Assembly (NCBI GenBank): GCA_944472155.2 | Contig: OX235273.1 | Span: 107,530,582-107,594,581, forward strand | DNA: 64,000 nt | Direction of reading: 5' to 3' | Source of the DNA: Trichobilharzia szidati | Taxonomy: Eukaryota; Platyhelminthes; Trematoda; Strigeidida; Schistosomatidae | Shown: positions 1-11,116 of the stretch, piece after piece | Position numbering within the stretch: position 1 is the stretch's first letter | Layout of the letters: each line of letters opens with the position of its first letter | Translations under genes and position numbers: made by a program | Notes under the pieces: generated by a model | The model's input: the letters and a program-made list of their open reading frames with translations, nothing else | Databases searched by the model: none | Told to the model about the DNA's origin: nothing

Positions 1-725
1 TTTGGTCGTTATAAAGACATTAGAATGAGTAGAAACCTACCAAGAGAACTAAAACGGCAGTCATTATTCATACTCATAGTTCTGCTAGTGGTCATTACAT
101 CTGTTTCGCCCCTAGTGATCTTCATCATCGCACACTTTCGTTATTTACTGTTCCAATCAATACGACTACACAATGACATGACATAACTGCATGTAGAAAG
201 ATGGATTTATGGTGATTTCTGAAATCTAATCACTGCTGTCGTTATGGTATTGTAACGGTAGAAGACGAAAGACTTCGTAGAGGAATGTTTATTCTAGCAA
301 TTCGGTATCTCTATATAGCCAAATGATGTACACCTCATCTTCAACGCACCATTTGCTACTTCTGGCCTTCCTTCATATTGTATGTGTTCCTTTGTGTCTC
401 CCCAACGCTGTATTATTTGCTTTCTCTGATATCAAATCTATCTCCCTGCTATTTGATGTTTTTATGCCGATGAACACCTCTTAATATATACATACTACTG
501 ATAAATCTTATCAGTAGTACATGCCACAGTATCACCTATATATGCTGGAGTTAGTGGGTTAACAATCCAGACGTAAAGTGTACAGAAAAACCAGTTGATG
601 GAAATAAATTATTTCGACATGTAGGACTGTAGAAACCAAGGACAGCCACTATAACATGCACACTGGAACAAATCAATTCTATCATAATCTTATTATTTGA
701 TAAATGTCGTTTCTCTAATGATTAA
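1..725. other. intronic or flanking sequence, nothing recognised
   Basis: AT-rich sequence left of the first LINE copy. A short stretch at 478-520 with 'ACTGATAAATCTTATCAGTAG' recurs in inverted form at 26860-26885, so part of it is probably repeat. No exon of filamin could be identified here. Confidence 0.4.
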
Positions 726-1432
726 TTATTATTATTGTTCCCTTGGGTTCCTAGTGGAACATAGGGCTTCAACTACACGTCTCCACTTGCTTCTGTCTTC
801 TGCTGTACTTTTCACTTGCATCCATGTTAGTCCATACTGTTTCAACTCTTCTTCACACGATCTCCTCCATGTCACCCTTGCACGTCCCACTCGCCGCTTC
901 CCTTTCGGGTTCCACTCGAGCTACGGCCTGACGCGCGATGTCACCCAACGGCCTCCTCAGCGAGTGTCCACTCCTCCACTGTCTCCACTTTCTCCTGCAT
1001 ATTTGTTGGGCGATTGGTTCTTGTTTTGTTTGTTCCCATAGTTTCTTGTTGGTGATTCTTTCCGGCCATGTAATCTTCAGTATAGAGCGAAGAAGACAGT
1101 TGTTGATAAAGGTCTGCAACAGGCTGTTGGAAATATTCTTCGTGACCCGCCAAGTTTCTGATCATCGTATAGAAGAACTGACTGACTTGACGTTTGTATT
1201 GAAAATCCGAACTTTGTTGTTGATGGTGAGTGACGAAGATTTCCAGATTGGTTTCAGATTGATGAATGTGTTTCTCGCCTTCCCGATTCTCGATTTCACA
1301 TCCTCGTCCGTTCCTCCTGTGGTTGAGACAATGCTCCCTAGATAAGTGAATGAAGTAACCTCTTTCAAATCCCTCCCGTTGATGGTGATTGGCGCTGGAT
1401 GTTGCTGCTGTTGTTGTTGTTGGTTGGTTATT
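726..1432 (-). mobile_element. LINE family 1, 5'-truncated copy (C-terminal part)
   Basis: Minus-strand copy with an ATT-type tail at the left edge. Coding fragments in shifting frames include KEVTSFTYLGSIVSTTGGTD, GKARNTFINLKPIWKSSSLT and KKLWEQTKQEPIAQQICRRK, the region downstream of the reverse transcriptase in RTE-like LINEs. It ends at the right within the CAA/Gln-rich linker. Stops and frameshifts make it inactive. It lies between exon 6 and the left edge. Confidence 0.8.
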
Positions 1433-1570
1433 TTAACCTCGCCTAGATTACTAGCTCACTAGTTTTCTAGCCGGTCCCAAGCCCGGATAAAGAGGGAGGG
1501 TTGGGGCGTGGTGCTAGCAACTCTACCCCCAAAACTTAACCAAATTGCTACAGAAACTTCAACGCACAAA
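1433..1570 (+). repeat. SINE A fragment
   Basis: Segment with the SINE A body signature (GCCCGGATAAAGAGGGAGGG, GGTGCTAGCAACTCTACCCC, GCTACAGAAACTTCAA) abutting the LINE copy. The tRNA-like head and tail are missing. Confidence 0.55.
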
Positions 1571-1652
1571 TATATTAAAAATTCTAATGATTAATTGGTG
1601 AAAACATTCTTTTTTTTAAAAAAAATTACACTTCTATGGATATTTTACTTAC

Positions 1653-1853
1653 GTGGACCAACCATTACACCGAATGGTGAATTCGGTATTTGTTGACCAG
1701 CAAAGAAGACATTGACTGAATGTAGACCTTCATCTTTTGGTGTATACTCAACAAGATAATTATCTTCACCTTGACGTGTAATCAATGGTTTAATAGCATC
1801 ACGTCGACCAAGTGGATCTAGGATAACACAATCAACATTTCCAGGTCCAGCAG
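1653..1853 (-). CDS. FLN: filamin exon 6: second half of Ig repeat 2
   Basis: The exon is 201 bases. Together with the last base of exon 5 it gives AAGPGNVDCVILDPLGRRDA, aligning residue for residue with the repeat-2 pattern FTAGAG.G.V...I.DP.G. YLVEYTPKDEGLHSVNVFFA and GQQIPNSPFGVMVGP follow, the classical repeat end. The acceptor is TTTCAG at 1854 and the donor CCAC|GTAAGT at 1652. It ends in phase 1, so the next exon is left of the window. Confidence 0.95.
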
Positions 1854-2371
1854 CTGAAAGAAGACAAATTAAAAAACAAACAAAGAAAAGGTTAAAAAAA
1901 GAACAATATGAAGGACGAAAATGATGGTCGTCAGGTATACTAAGTTTCATTATCAACTCGAAAACCTTAGACAATTCAGAGCTTATGCCTAATGGAATTC
2001 AGAACTGCCAGCAGTGATGGATTCCAGGTTAGAAATTTGATGATATGCTTCTCTAGACTTCTGACTTCAAAAGAAACAAGACTTTTCCCTCAACTGGCTT
2101 GGTTGTATTATACTGCGAGTTGAATTCACTGTTAGAATGATAATGTGCATGTTAAGACGTGTTCATTTTATCCTGGAAATTGATTACATTTTTGATTCTT
2201 CAGTTGATTCGCTAACTGATATTGATTAGTGTTAAAGCCTACTATAAAATCTGTATAACTTAACTAAGTATTACCCATTGATCGGTTATGTTGAGTCAAA
2301 ATATGCCGTCTCTATTGAAATGTTTGCTCAAACACTTCGACGATATTTGAAGGTTTGTTGTTTAAAATAAT

Positions 2372-2505
2372 GAGCACTGGGTTTGAATCTCACTAGGAAT
2401 AGCATACATCATTCACTGAGAATGCAGGTACATACAGATGATGAGTCACAAACAGGGTGAAACAGGTATCATAGGTCCCAGTTCTAATCGCCATCAACCA
2501 AAATA
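2372..2505 (+). repeat. SMalpha-like element with degenerate hammerhead
   Basis: A B-box-like GGGTTTGAATCTC is followed by ATCATTCACTGAGAATGCAG, GTACATACAG, and a hammerhead remnant: core AUGAUGA, weak stem II, GAAA, AUC. The C3 residue is A and stem II is broken, so it is probably inactive. Confidence 0.55.
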
Positions 2506-2539
2506 ACATCTGTACTATGAAATCATTTAATTTCTCCAT

Positions 2540-3255
2540 ATTAGTTTGTTTATTAGATGGATATATCACACAGTCAGAGAAACAGTATTATTGTTTACTG
2601 GATGACAAAGTTTTGAACAAAATTTATTGCTGTTCATAATCATTTCATCAATTATAATCACATGACTTCGAAACTTGAGTTTTATAGTTTTCTTTGTTCT
2701 CTCCTATTTGTCGTTTGGATAGTAGAATTTTCCAGATGCCATTTGGGACAGGTGTTGAATCATTCCTATTACATGTATTTGCAGTTGATTCAGTGAACAC
2801 AGCTTCCGTTATCAATCTCTCCCTCCATTCACGCTGTTACATTGGATTTCAAAACTGTCATCTCATCCCATCCTATCGCATGTTGTGTTTAAAAACATGT
2901 AGTGAGTGCTATATCTGAACCATTCTCCAGATTTCTTATCTTATTCGGGTCAACCAATCGAGATTTTGCTAAGCTTTTATGCTCGGCTAGTCTGACTGAC
3001 CCTGTTCTACTACTTTGACCTATGTATTTGACCTGAAAATCATTCTAGCAGGGTATTAGATAAACTAAATTGTTTTGTTTTAAAGGCTCCACAGGATTGA
3101 TTCTCTAACCAAAAAAGCTTGTTTCTAATTGAGTTTGTGGGTTTGAATGCCAGCCACTTTTATTCGTGCCTTGTTAAGAATTCTACTTAGGGTTTCCGAG
3201 GTTCCTTCCTTGTATGGAATCACTACTGATGATTTAGATTCCTTATTGTTGGTGT
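2540..3255 (-). mobile_element. Penelope-like element, group 2, C-terminal fragment
   Basis: The minus strand encodes VVIPYKEGTSETLSRILNKA, then after damage LAEHKSLAKSRLVDPNKIRN and WREGLITEAVFTESTANTCN. These are the end of the PLE reverse transcriptase and the GIY-YIG endonuclease region (the same order as the copy at 15905-17110). Stops and frameshifts are present. Its left end carries PLE terminal sequence, and it faces an inverted partial copy. Confidence 0.75.
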
Positions 3256-3334
3256 TGTCCTGCGCATATTTGACATGCAAGTCGTCATTATTGATAATAG
3301 TAATAATAATATTAGTAGTAATAAAAACTTAGGA

Positions 3335-3780
3335 AAATTTAGATTAGTTGACCCGAATAAGATAAGAAATCTAGAGAATAGTCCAACTACAGCACTCACC
3401 ACTTGCAATAACACACAACTATACAGTAGGACGGATGGGATAAGATGACAGTTTTAAAATCTAATGTAACAGCGTGAATGGAGGGAGAGATTGATAACAG
3501 AAGCTTTGTTCATTGAATCAACTGTAAATACATGTAATAGGAATGATTCAACACCTGTCCATCTAGACATCTGGAAAATTCTGCCACTCTAACGGCGACA
3601 AATAGGAGAGAACAAAGAAAACTATAAAACTCAAGTTTCGAAGTCCTGTGGTTATAATTGATGAAATGATTATGAACAGCAATAAATTTTGTTCGAAACT
3701 TTGTCATCCAGTAAACAATAATACTGTTTCTCTGACTGTATGATATATCCATCTAATAAAGAAACTAATATGGAATTGCT
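3335..3780 (+). mobile_element. Penelope-like element, group 2, inverted partial copy
   Basis: The plus-strand sequence is the reverse complement of about 2540-2965. It encodes VDPNKIRNLENSPTTALTTC and WRERLITEALFIESTVNTCN before the same terminal sequence. With the neighbouring minus copy it forms a head-to-head inverted repeat with arms of about 430 bases around a 380-base centre. Confidence 0.75.
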
Positions 3781-4720
3781 TACTACCACAGTGCCCAAGT
3801 TTTACACACATATGTTAACATTTAATTTCTCAGAAATCTTCCAGTTGAATTCTTTTTTATTTCATTGCCAGCGTTTCAAGAGTTGCATATAGCTTCAAGT
3901 TATGATGTTTCAGTGGCAGTGGCACTGGCGTTGTTTTACTACAACGTGGAGTTCCTTCCCAGCCTCACAACCAGCCACCTTTCATCTCTCTGCTACTGGT
4001 TAGCAAACTAGGAGAGGTTAGTGAGGATATAATCCTGACGACGTGCGTGGTTACCATTTAACCATTCACTATACAAACGCATATATTGGCTCAAGTTTTA
4101 TACTTATAGCATATATTGGCTGACTTATTGTCAAATATAATTATTGACTTGTCTAGTGTGCGTTGAGGTTAATTCCATGCTGGATACAAAAAAAGAACAG
4201 TCTGACTTTATTGTTTCATTTCGCCTTCTTTTCTAGTTCTTTTTTTACAATTTTTTACAAACGAAGCACAAACACGCACACAAACAACAGAATAAACAGA
4301 AGCTAAAAACACAACAAAAACCAGTGATGAATCAGCAAGAGAATTTAACGACTACTGTGTGCTGCAAGAATAAACATCACATTTTGGGATTAGGAAAAAA
4401 CACAGACTAATGCTATATAGGGGGGGACTATACACTGTCAATAAAGTGTTTACAATGCAAATGATAATGATAACAACAGCAACAACAAGAAAATAGACAG
4501 AAGTAAAATAATAATGGAATACACTGAAGGACAACATTTAGTTGAATATATATTTTGTGAAATTGTTTTGCTTTTCTTTGTCAGAAGAAGAAGGATAGCA
4601 AGAAAGGGAAATATGAGTAAACAAGATGGTAACTGGACAACAATTTACACCTCTCTCATCTAACGGTCCAGAAATTGCACTTAGGAGTTGCTGAATATAT
4701 ATATATATATATTTGAAGTT
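3781..4720. other. intronic sequence, little recognised
   Basis: AT-rich intron with a faint SINE A resemblance near 3905-4020 (GGCAGTGGCACTGGCGTTG, CCTTCCCAGCCTCAC) and a short (AT)n run at 4698-4712. No coding signal found. Confidence 0.4.
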
Positions 4721-4721
4721 A

Positions 4722-4963
4722 ATTGGTAGATGGCGACTAACAGTGGAATCTATGATATGCATTTTGTCCTATTTAAGACTCGTCAGCTGAATGTACCTGC
4801 ATTCCTCTGTGAGTGATGATGTTTCCACTCAAGCGCACTAGATTCGAGTCTTGGTGGGAACATCATCACTCACAGAGGAATGCAGGTGCATCCAGATGAC
4901 GAGTCCCAAATAGGACGAAATGCGCATCCTGGATTCCACTGCTAGTCACCATCCACCAATTAA
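4722..4963. repeat. head-to-head SMalpha-like pair (palindrome) with a hammerhead in each arm
   Basis: The two arms meet near 4845 and are reverse complements (GGTGGGAACATCATCACTCA against its complement). The right arm, plus strand, holds stem I AUCCAG/CUGGAU (4890-4895/4929-4934), core AUGACGA (4896-4902), stem II GUCC/GGAC, GAAA (4917-4920), a 2-bp stem III and AUC cleavage site. Only C3 is changed to A. The left arm, minus strand, has core CUGACGA but GAAA has become AAAA. Neither is expected to cleave well. Confidence 0.75.
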
Positions 4964-5059
4964 CTTATAATTACATGCCCAGACATCATCGAAGCATCTG
5001 CACAAGAAGACGACAGACATGTCAACCTGAGACCGAGCACTTCGGTCCAACCAATCGAT

Positions 5060-5312
5060 GGGAAAATCTAAAATTGAATTAAATATTCTCCACTATTTCA
5101 AAATTGTCTTGCTCTTGTGCAGCCAATTACACATTGAACATTTGTCCAGGAAGTTAATGTTTCGTCCTCGAGAATACCTACTAATGTGGTTAGACAAAGA
5201 TGTAGTTAATAAAGCCATTGACAGTATAGTGCTAATAGATCACCTACTACAAACAGGTCATATATCCAGCATTGAAGAATCTTTTTCAGTTATCTATCGG
5301 ATACTGAATTAA
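5060..5312 (+). mobile_element. Penelope-like element fragment (end of GIY-YIG region)
   Basis: IDSIVLIDHLLQTGHISSIE and ESFSVIYRI match the HLV/LxxxGHxI...SFxVIYRI block that follows the GIY-YIG core in the PLE copies at 36.1 and 63.0 kb. It is separated from the next PLE segment by about 50 bases. Confidence 0.6.
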
Positions 5313-5362
5313 CTGCCAAACCTCTTTAGATACTAAATACTTCATATCACCGAAAATACCCA

Positions 5363-6465
5363 TTGAGTCATGAAGAAAATAAAAGACAAATTCAGTGGAC
5401 AAAAATTTTCTCTATCGACGAAATCATCTTCAGAGTCTGGCTGTACAGTCGTATTTATATTTACCAAAAATGTATAGTAGTCACACAATTACTCATAGAG
5501 AATGGATATCCTCTAGGATTTATCGGGAAGAACATGAAGTTGAAGCAAAAGCCTGAAAGAACCCAGAAGGTGCCTAAGAAACTGCTATTTATAAACGTTG
5601 AATTCATAGGTGATAGCTCAGTAAGGATTCTGAAGAACCACTTATCCAGATCACTGAGGAAAGCCTTCCTTGTGAGCGAGCTACAGATCAATTTCTACAG
5701 CCTACAAACGATCAGTGGATGTGTGAAGGATAAACTGCCGCTTTGGACGCGCCATTTCAATGAGTGTTTATAAATTCACCTGCTCATGTGGAGCTAGTTA
5801 TATTAGCCATACAAAGCGAACACTTTCCAAATGCATCTCTGAACATTATCCAGAATGGTTAGCAAATGGAAAATGCAAGACAACTCAAGGAACGTAGCTC
5901 CATCACAGTCGTCTTTCAAGATCATCTACAAGGTGAGGCCAAATGGTGCAAAGGGTGTCAGGTTTCGGGTTTTTTGGATGACGGAGGTGTTGGCAATTCG
6001 CTAATACAATCCCAAACTCTGTATACAGAAAAAATTTGTCCACTCTCTTATTCTACCTTGGTCTTAACCACTTCACCAGTCTTTCCCTACAAAAAAAATT
6101 CTTGTTTTTAAAATTTTATTTTTATTTTGCTTTTACTTTATTAATTAACTCACTATTATCACTCTCATATGTTCTTTTTGTACATTTTCACACCCTCTTC
6201 AAACTTGTTAAATTATCACTCAACAACCTTTATTCTCTTTCAATAGCAATTTTAATCTTATCAATTTTCTATCTTTGTGCCGTTGAGTACCATTTAATTT
6301 ACGACTTTTATTTTTTACTTTTAAAGCCACTTCTGAGTAATTATATCAATTATGTCACCATACCCCTATTACTCAATAATAGACTGCTATACGACTGTAA
6401 AGCCAGACTCTGAAGAGGATTTCGTCGACAGAGAATATTTCTTCGCTGAATAATAACAGTCTTGA
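5363..6465 (+). mobile_element. Penelope-like element, group 1, 3' half
   Basis: The coding remnants begin after the RT core: LLIENGYPLGFIGKNMK, FINVEFIGDSSVRILKNHLS and RSLRKAFLVSELQINFYSLQ. Then, in another frame, come CSCGASYISHTKRTLSKCIS and EHYPEWLANGK (GIY-YIG endonuclease with its Cys-x-Cys motif), and LCIQKK(F) at the C-terminus near 6020. A long AT-rich 3' region follows with a degenerate hammerhead at the end. It is frameshifted and lacks the RT catalytic domain. Confidence 0.78.
6397..6455 (+). ncRNA. degenerate PLE hammerhead-ribozyme module
   Basis: Core CUGAAGA is intact (6419 region), followed by a GG-start stem II and GACA where GAAA is required, then an AGAATATTTCTTC stem III. 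The A14-position change should abolish cleavage. Confidence 0.4.
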
Positions 6466-7015
6466 CCCAATAAAATAATATCCTCTTAAAAAATGAAAAG
6501 TTAAAACTGTGTAGTTCACACAAATCAATCAATAGTACAACTAATTAGTACACGAGTAGACAACAAGTAGATACACGTAACTTGGACAACATTGATTCAC
6601 AGGAACTCACGGTCATTAATGTAACCAGCTGTGTGTTCATTTGTTTGTTTTTGTAAAACCAGTAAGTGAGTTAAAAGTTAAATTTCATGAAAGTGTATAT
6701 AATGAATATACTTTCACTTGTATACAATATTTTTACAAATACACCTTTGAAAAAGACATCAAATGACAGGTGGATACTTCGGTTAACTTTCTACCTAAAT
6801 AGGTTAAGACATTCTGGTCTCACTCAATCTCTACTGTTATAGTTTGTTAATTTATGTTTCTATCTATTTATCTATCTTCTTTATTGTTCCGCCTTAATCT
6901 TTTCTAAGCTACTAAAGAAAAACTTTGTTACATTGCGATGAATACTATAAGCTGTCAGTATGACAATTGAGGGGTAGCTAAATCAACTTATTAATACTAT
7001 TGTAGATAAGTATAT
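6466..7015. other. intronic sequence, nothing recognised
   Basis: AT-rich, no repeat signature or coding pattern recognised. Confidence 0.4.
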
Positions 7016-7029
7016 AAACTCAAGCAAGG

Positions 7030-8345
7030 CATTAACGATTGGTATCTTGTTATCCTGGAGAGAATCAAACGCGCCCCGGATGCAAAATTTCAACCGGAAT
7101 GGGCTGGATTCAGGATAAACAAGTCGTGCATCAATCAAATCGCAACACTGCGGATCATCATTGAACAGAGCTTGAAATAGCAGTCAGCTCTCTATCTCAA
7201 CTTCATTGACTTTTAAAAGGCCTTAGACAGCATCGATCAAGAGCTGATTTGACAACTACTTCGCTACTATGGGGTGCCGCCAACAATTACACACCTCATC
7301 CAACAGCTGTCCGACAGAGCTGCATGCCAAGTAATACACAACGGGAAACCCATGGAGTCCTTCAAAGTGAAGACGCGAGTGAGGCAAGCTGGCTGACTTC
7401 CCAAAATCTCCGGTGATTTTCTTGATTGCGGTAGACTGGATAATGCGACAGATAGTGGGCAGCGAGGAAACAGGCATAAAATGGACTCACACAACAAAAC
7501 TTGGAGGATCTGGACTTCGCCCATTATGATATATGTCTGATTTCTCACAACCTGGGAGATATGCAAGTGAAAAGTAACAAGTTGGCCGAAGAAGCATAAA
7601 AGATAGGACTTCAGGTGAACATAGAGAAACAAGAGGTGACGAAGATTCCTGGCCAACAGCAACAGCAACAACAACAGACAACAGACAGCATAACTGAGAA
7701 AAATCTGAAAGAAGCAACCTCCTTTACTTACTTGGGAGGCATCGTTTCAACTACAGGCGGACGGAACTGATGAGGATGATGAGTTAAACTTTAATTACTT
7801 TGAAGTCTGTGTGGAGGTCAACAGCACTCAGCATGTAAAATAAGATGCGAAATTTCAACTCCAATGTGAAGTCAGTGCTACCTGCTATACGGATCAGAGA
7901 CTTGCACTGCGCGTCACGAAGGTCACTTTGAACGAACTACAAACCTTCATCAACAGCTGTCTTCACTCAATACTCAAGACCATATGGCTGGTCTGAAAAG
8001 ATCAGCAACAGGAATCTCTGAGAGTGAACCAACCCAGTAGGAACAGATTGTGCAACAAATATGCAGGAAGAAATGGAAGTGGATTGGCCATACTCTGTAA
8101 AACCCATGAAGTGAGTGACAACACACGCTAGGCCATCTCTCCAGTGGAACCCAAATGGGAAATGGCGAGTTGGTCGTCAGTGGGAGGGTGACATAGAGGA
8201 GGAGGTCACGAGAAGAGGAGATGAAAGCATGTGTGAAGACGTGGAGCTAGGTGAAAACGTTGGCGGAGAACTCTGGAAGCAAAGGAGACGTGAGGATGAA
8301 GCCCTATGTTCCTCTAGGAACTAAAGGAAACAACAATAATAATAT
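7030..8345 (+). mobile_element. LINE family 1, degenerate copy from RT to 3' end
   Basis: The plus strand follows the RT order of the better copy at 27.2 kb: RTE-like entry (WAGFRINKSCINQIATLRII), KALDSIDQELI, LLRYYGVPPTITHLIQQLSD and LEDLDF near the catalytic box (destroyed). Then come the Gln-rich linker at about 7660-7685, the YLGGIVSTTG region, the RKKWKWIGHTL block and the end CCCTATGTTCCTCTAGG before an AAT tail. Many stops and indels are present. Confidence 0.75.
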
Positions 8346-8470
8346 TTGATGGATGGTGACTAGCACTGGAATCTAAGATAAACATTTCTTCCTGCAATCC
8401 GACAGTGAGTGATGTTGTCCAACTTGAGACTCGAACCCAAAACCCATCATTCCAAATACACCGAAGTGTT
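8346..8470 (-). repeat. SMalpha-like element, hammerhead deleted
   Basis: The minus strand carries a B-box-like GGGTTCGAGTCTC, ACATCACTCACTGTCGGATT, and GATTCCAGTGCTAGTCACCA, the SMalpha flank downstream of the cleavage site. The ribozyme itself is mostly missing. Confidence 0.55.
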
Positions 8471-8589
8471 ACCCATCAAATTAGTTGGGCCAAGAAAGCC
8501 ACCTCTTATGCAAAAAGGAGTATCAGTTATTATCTTTCTAAGTTGTTTTTTTAAAGAACAAATTACTATGAATAAAAAGTTAAAGTTAC

Positions 8590-8830
8590 CTGCAGTGAAA
8601 ATATTAAAGAATGTACGTCGACCAACTTGATTCCCGGTTGGTTCAATTCCAGGACCAGAGGCAGTTGCTTTACTTGCATCACCTTGTGCACCTTCTACTA
8701 GCACTTTAAATGGTGAATTAAGAATTTCTTTTGTAGCAAATTTAATAATCACTCGATATTCACCTTCTTGTGTTGGTACATAAGCACATGAATAGGTTTG
8801 TTGTTTATCATTATTACTGAGGACATCACA
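8590..8830 (-). CDS. FLN: filamin exon 5: end of Ig repeat 1 and start of repeat 2
   Basis: The exon is 241 bases, 80 codons plus one base. It begins CDVLSNNDKQQTYSCAYVPT and QEGEYRVIIKFATKEILNSP, the closing strands of repeat 1 with the typical Y.P...G.Y.V.....SPF pattern. Then come FKVLVEGAQGDASKATASGP and GIEPTGNQVGRRTFFNIFTA, the opening of repeat 2. The acceptor is TTTATTAG and the donor G|GTAACT at 8589. A PLE fragment lies about 50 bases upstream in intron 4. Confidence 0.96.
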
Positions 8831-8884
8831 CTAATAAATAAAAAAATTAAATAAATAAATTAAACAAAGTGACAAAAAAAGGAT

Positions 8885-9225
8885 TTAAGAATGATTAACA
8901 CAACGTATGGTAATCCATTCAAATAAGGAATACCAAGGTAGGTTAAGAGTAATTATAAACTGTTTTTGAATACACATGGTGGGAAGCGGGGTGGGTTTAA
9001 GTTTATGAATAGCTACAGCCTCAGAGTATTTCAATAAGCGCCCTTGACCATTTTTATATATGACCTTAAAGGCTGAGTTAACATCAGTCTTATGGTTTAT
9101 CTCGATTAGGTGTTTAGCAATAGACAAAGTTGGTAGTCTGACAATCCATTTGTTTTTCTAACCATTTTGGGATATGCTTTCCCATTTTCACATGCAAAGC
9201 ACGATTACTCCTCCCTATGTTTGTG
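8885..9225 (-). mobile_element. Penelope-like element fragment (GIY-YIG C-terminal part)
   Basis: The minus strand reads HVKMGKHIPKWLEKQMDCQT, then IAKHLIEINHKTDVNSAFKV, IYKNGQGRLLKYSEAVAIHK and MCIQKQFIITLNLPW. These match the endonuclease tail of the other PLEs. It is in intron 4, about 50 bases upstream of exon 5. Confidence 0.75.
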
Positions 9226-9339
9226 TGTCCACACACACACGAAAATTGGTAAATGGTGTGGGATGTGCACTTTTGAGGTTTGCAGTGGAGCATTCGTAAA
9301 AAAGTATTAGCAGAAGTGTAAGATAACTAAGCAGGTCAT

Positions 9340-9545
9340 TTATTTAGTTTTGAGTTAGGTTAGGAAAGGATTAGAGTTAATGTTAGCCTGAGTATAAGCG
9401 AGAGAGAGGTTAGGAAGAAATCAGGTTTGGTTAGAGATAGATTAAGGACAATGTTAGAGAAAGATTACAGTTTTGATTAGGTTGGGGATAGATTAGGGTT
9501 AGGTTGAAGTTAGGTTAGTGAAAGATTCTAGTTATGGTTGAGCTA
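9340..9545 (+). repeat. degenerate TTAGG-type repeat tract
   Basis: Many variants of TTAGG/TTAGGG are interspersed (for example TTAGGGTTAGGTTGAAG and GTTAGGTTAG). It resembles degraded interstitial telomere-like sequence or a G-rich repeat family; a related but weaker tract is near 29280-29345. Confidence 0.5.
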
Positions 9546-9754
9546 GTTACTTAAAATTTCCTTTTAGGTCAGTTGTCTGTTTTCAAGGTCTGCTGATGAT
9601 TCCTACACACCAAAGCACTCCTGAACCTTGCTTAGTCGATCGTAAGCCCGACAAAGAGGATAGGCTGGACGTAAGGCTACCAAACCAACCAACCCCCCAA
9701 AAAAACACGTATCAATTCAGTGCTTGAAGCTTATTCCACCAGTAACGCGAAGAA

Positions 9755-10065
9755 ATGAAGAAAAACCTAATCCTAACCCTAACCTATCCCTTTTTTTTAT
9801 TTCCTTCACGTTCCCCAGTGGAACATAGGGCTTCAAGCTAGTGGCATGAAGTTTCTGTAGCAGTGTTTATTTTACAGGGTGGGGCTGCTAGCCTCATGCC
9901 CAACCTTTCCTCTTCACCAACGTTATTTCTGGCTTAGCGAGGTAAAGGAGTGCGTCGGTCGGGGATCGAACCCCGGACCATGTGCATGGTCGGCGAGCGC
10001 CCTAACCGTTATACCACCTATCCCTTAACTAACCTTAACTCTTATCTTTCCTTAATTAGACTCTA
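9755..10065 (-). repeat. CCTAA-type tract interrupted by a SINE
   Basis: CCTAATCCTAACCCTAACC at 9762-9782 and CTTAACTAACCTTAACTC at 10024-10043 are the complementary version of the tract at 9340-9545, so the two form an inverted pair. A SINE A copy splits the tract at CCTATCCCTT. Confidence 0.5.
9793..10016 (-). mobile_element. SINE A, full-length copy with target-site duplication
   Basis: The minus-strand copy has a tRNA-like head (B box GGTTCGATCCC), body GGTTGGGCATGAGGCTAGCA, and tail GAAGCCCTATGTTCCAC followed by an A-rich end. It is flanked by the direct repeat CCTATCCCTT (9783-9792 and 10017-10026). The promoter is internal pol III type. It has no coding capacity. Confidence 0.85.
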
Positions 10066-10990
10066 ATCTATACATAGACGGAATTAACGTAACTGTACAC
10101 TAACTAGATATCTTGTTCAGCATTTTTACACTTTTTTCATCATTCTTCTAAGAATATGGTGTCTTTTATCTCATTTCAGCCTCTCTCTCTCTGCTTGTGC
10201 GTTTCAAGATCACTGATGCCTTTGTCTCCCTGGATCACTGTTCTTTCACTTGATCTTACTTCAAAACCCAATAAAGAACTTACAAACTTTTATTTACATT
10301 ACGTAATCCTTCATCTCGACTGACCTCTTAATGTGCAGATCTTTAGTTTGCAGTCAATCATGTTTTTATTTCTTTGGTACAAATCAACTGTTTGCAGAAA
10401 AAGCAGTTCTAGATGAAATTTCACAACGGATTCTTTTTGTACGTTCATAGTTTGTGCTATAACTTCGATTCATCTAACAAAACCCAATTGGTTGTGTTAT
10501 AAATACCGCCGAATTACTCACCGGAAATCAGTAGTACATATCCTAGTATGATTGCTGTTCACAAGCGAAATGGCCATGTAGTGTTTAGATTACTCTGATC
10601 TGACTGACTGATAAACACTACTGATTGATGTAAGTAGTATCCAACTACTCGTTTCAGTCTATCAGTAGTATACATAACACCATGCATTCATTTATGCTTG
10701 GTTTCTTGTTTATCATTTATCATTTTGTGATGTGAATAGTTTAGATTTCTAAATGGAACTGTAAAGGCATTTCTCTTCCAACAAGTTTGTAAATTACACA
10801 GCTCCAATCATCATTATTTGCCGATAACGCAAACTGTTCAAATTATGACTTTACTTCTGTCTCAAACTAGTTATTGTTTAGTAACATGCATAGATTTATT
10901 TTATAAATGTATTACCTCAAAAAAATTGCTCAAATAATTAATGAAAAATTGTAGGTCAATTTAATTAAGACTAGGACTACAAGATCAATC
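10066..10990. other. intron 4 sequence, nothing firmly recognised
   Basis: AT-rich. A short segment near 10180-10260 resembles 29380-29430 (CAAGATCACTGATGCCTT against CAAGGTCACTAGTGCCTT), suggesting an old repeat. Confidence 0.35.
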
Positions 10991-10997
10991 AACTTAC

Positions 10998-11116
10998 TGG
11001 TTCTCTTTGTCCTTTAGGATTCAACACAATCACTTCAACAGCTCCTCGACCGGCGCTGAATGTATCAATTGTAAATCGTGCTGGATTACCAACTGTATTG
11101 CCATGTGGTTCAAGAC
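10998..11116 (-). CDS. FLN: filamin exon 4: first half of Ig repeat 1
   Basis: The exon is 119 bases: two bases that finish a Gly codon, then 39 codons. It reads LEPHGNTVGNPARFTIDTFS, then AGRGAVEVIVLNPKGQREP. This is the A-D strand part of a filamin immunoglobulin-like repeat (GPGLEP..G.....F.I.T..AG.G.V.V.V..P.G). The acceptor is TTGAATAG and the donor CCA|GTAAGT, phase 0. It can be joined by the CH2 exon (33450) or by the proposed alternative first exon (29745), as both end in phase 1 with a G. Confidence 0.93.

Noticed and set aside
1854..1974. Hydrophobic N-terminal stretch (FFNLFFVCFLICLLSA) that looks like a signal peptide before the Ig repeat
   Set aside because: It is intron read-through. 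The pyrimidine-rich acceptor TTTCAG at 1854 and the matching phase with exon 5 show the real coding sequence begins at 1853.
9340..9545. True telomere or chromosome end
   Set aside because: Repeats are degenerate and interspersed, and genic and repeat sequence continues on both sides.
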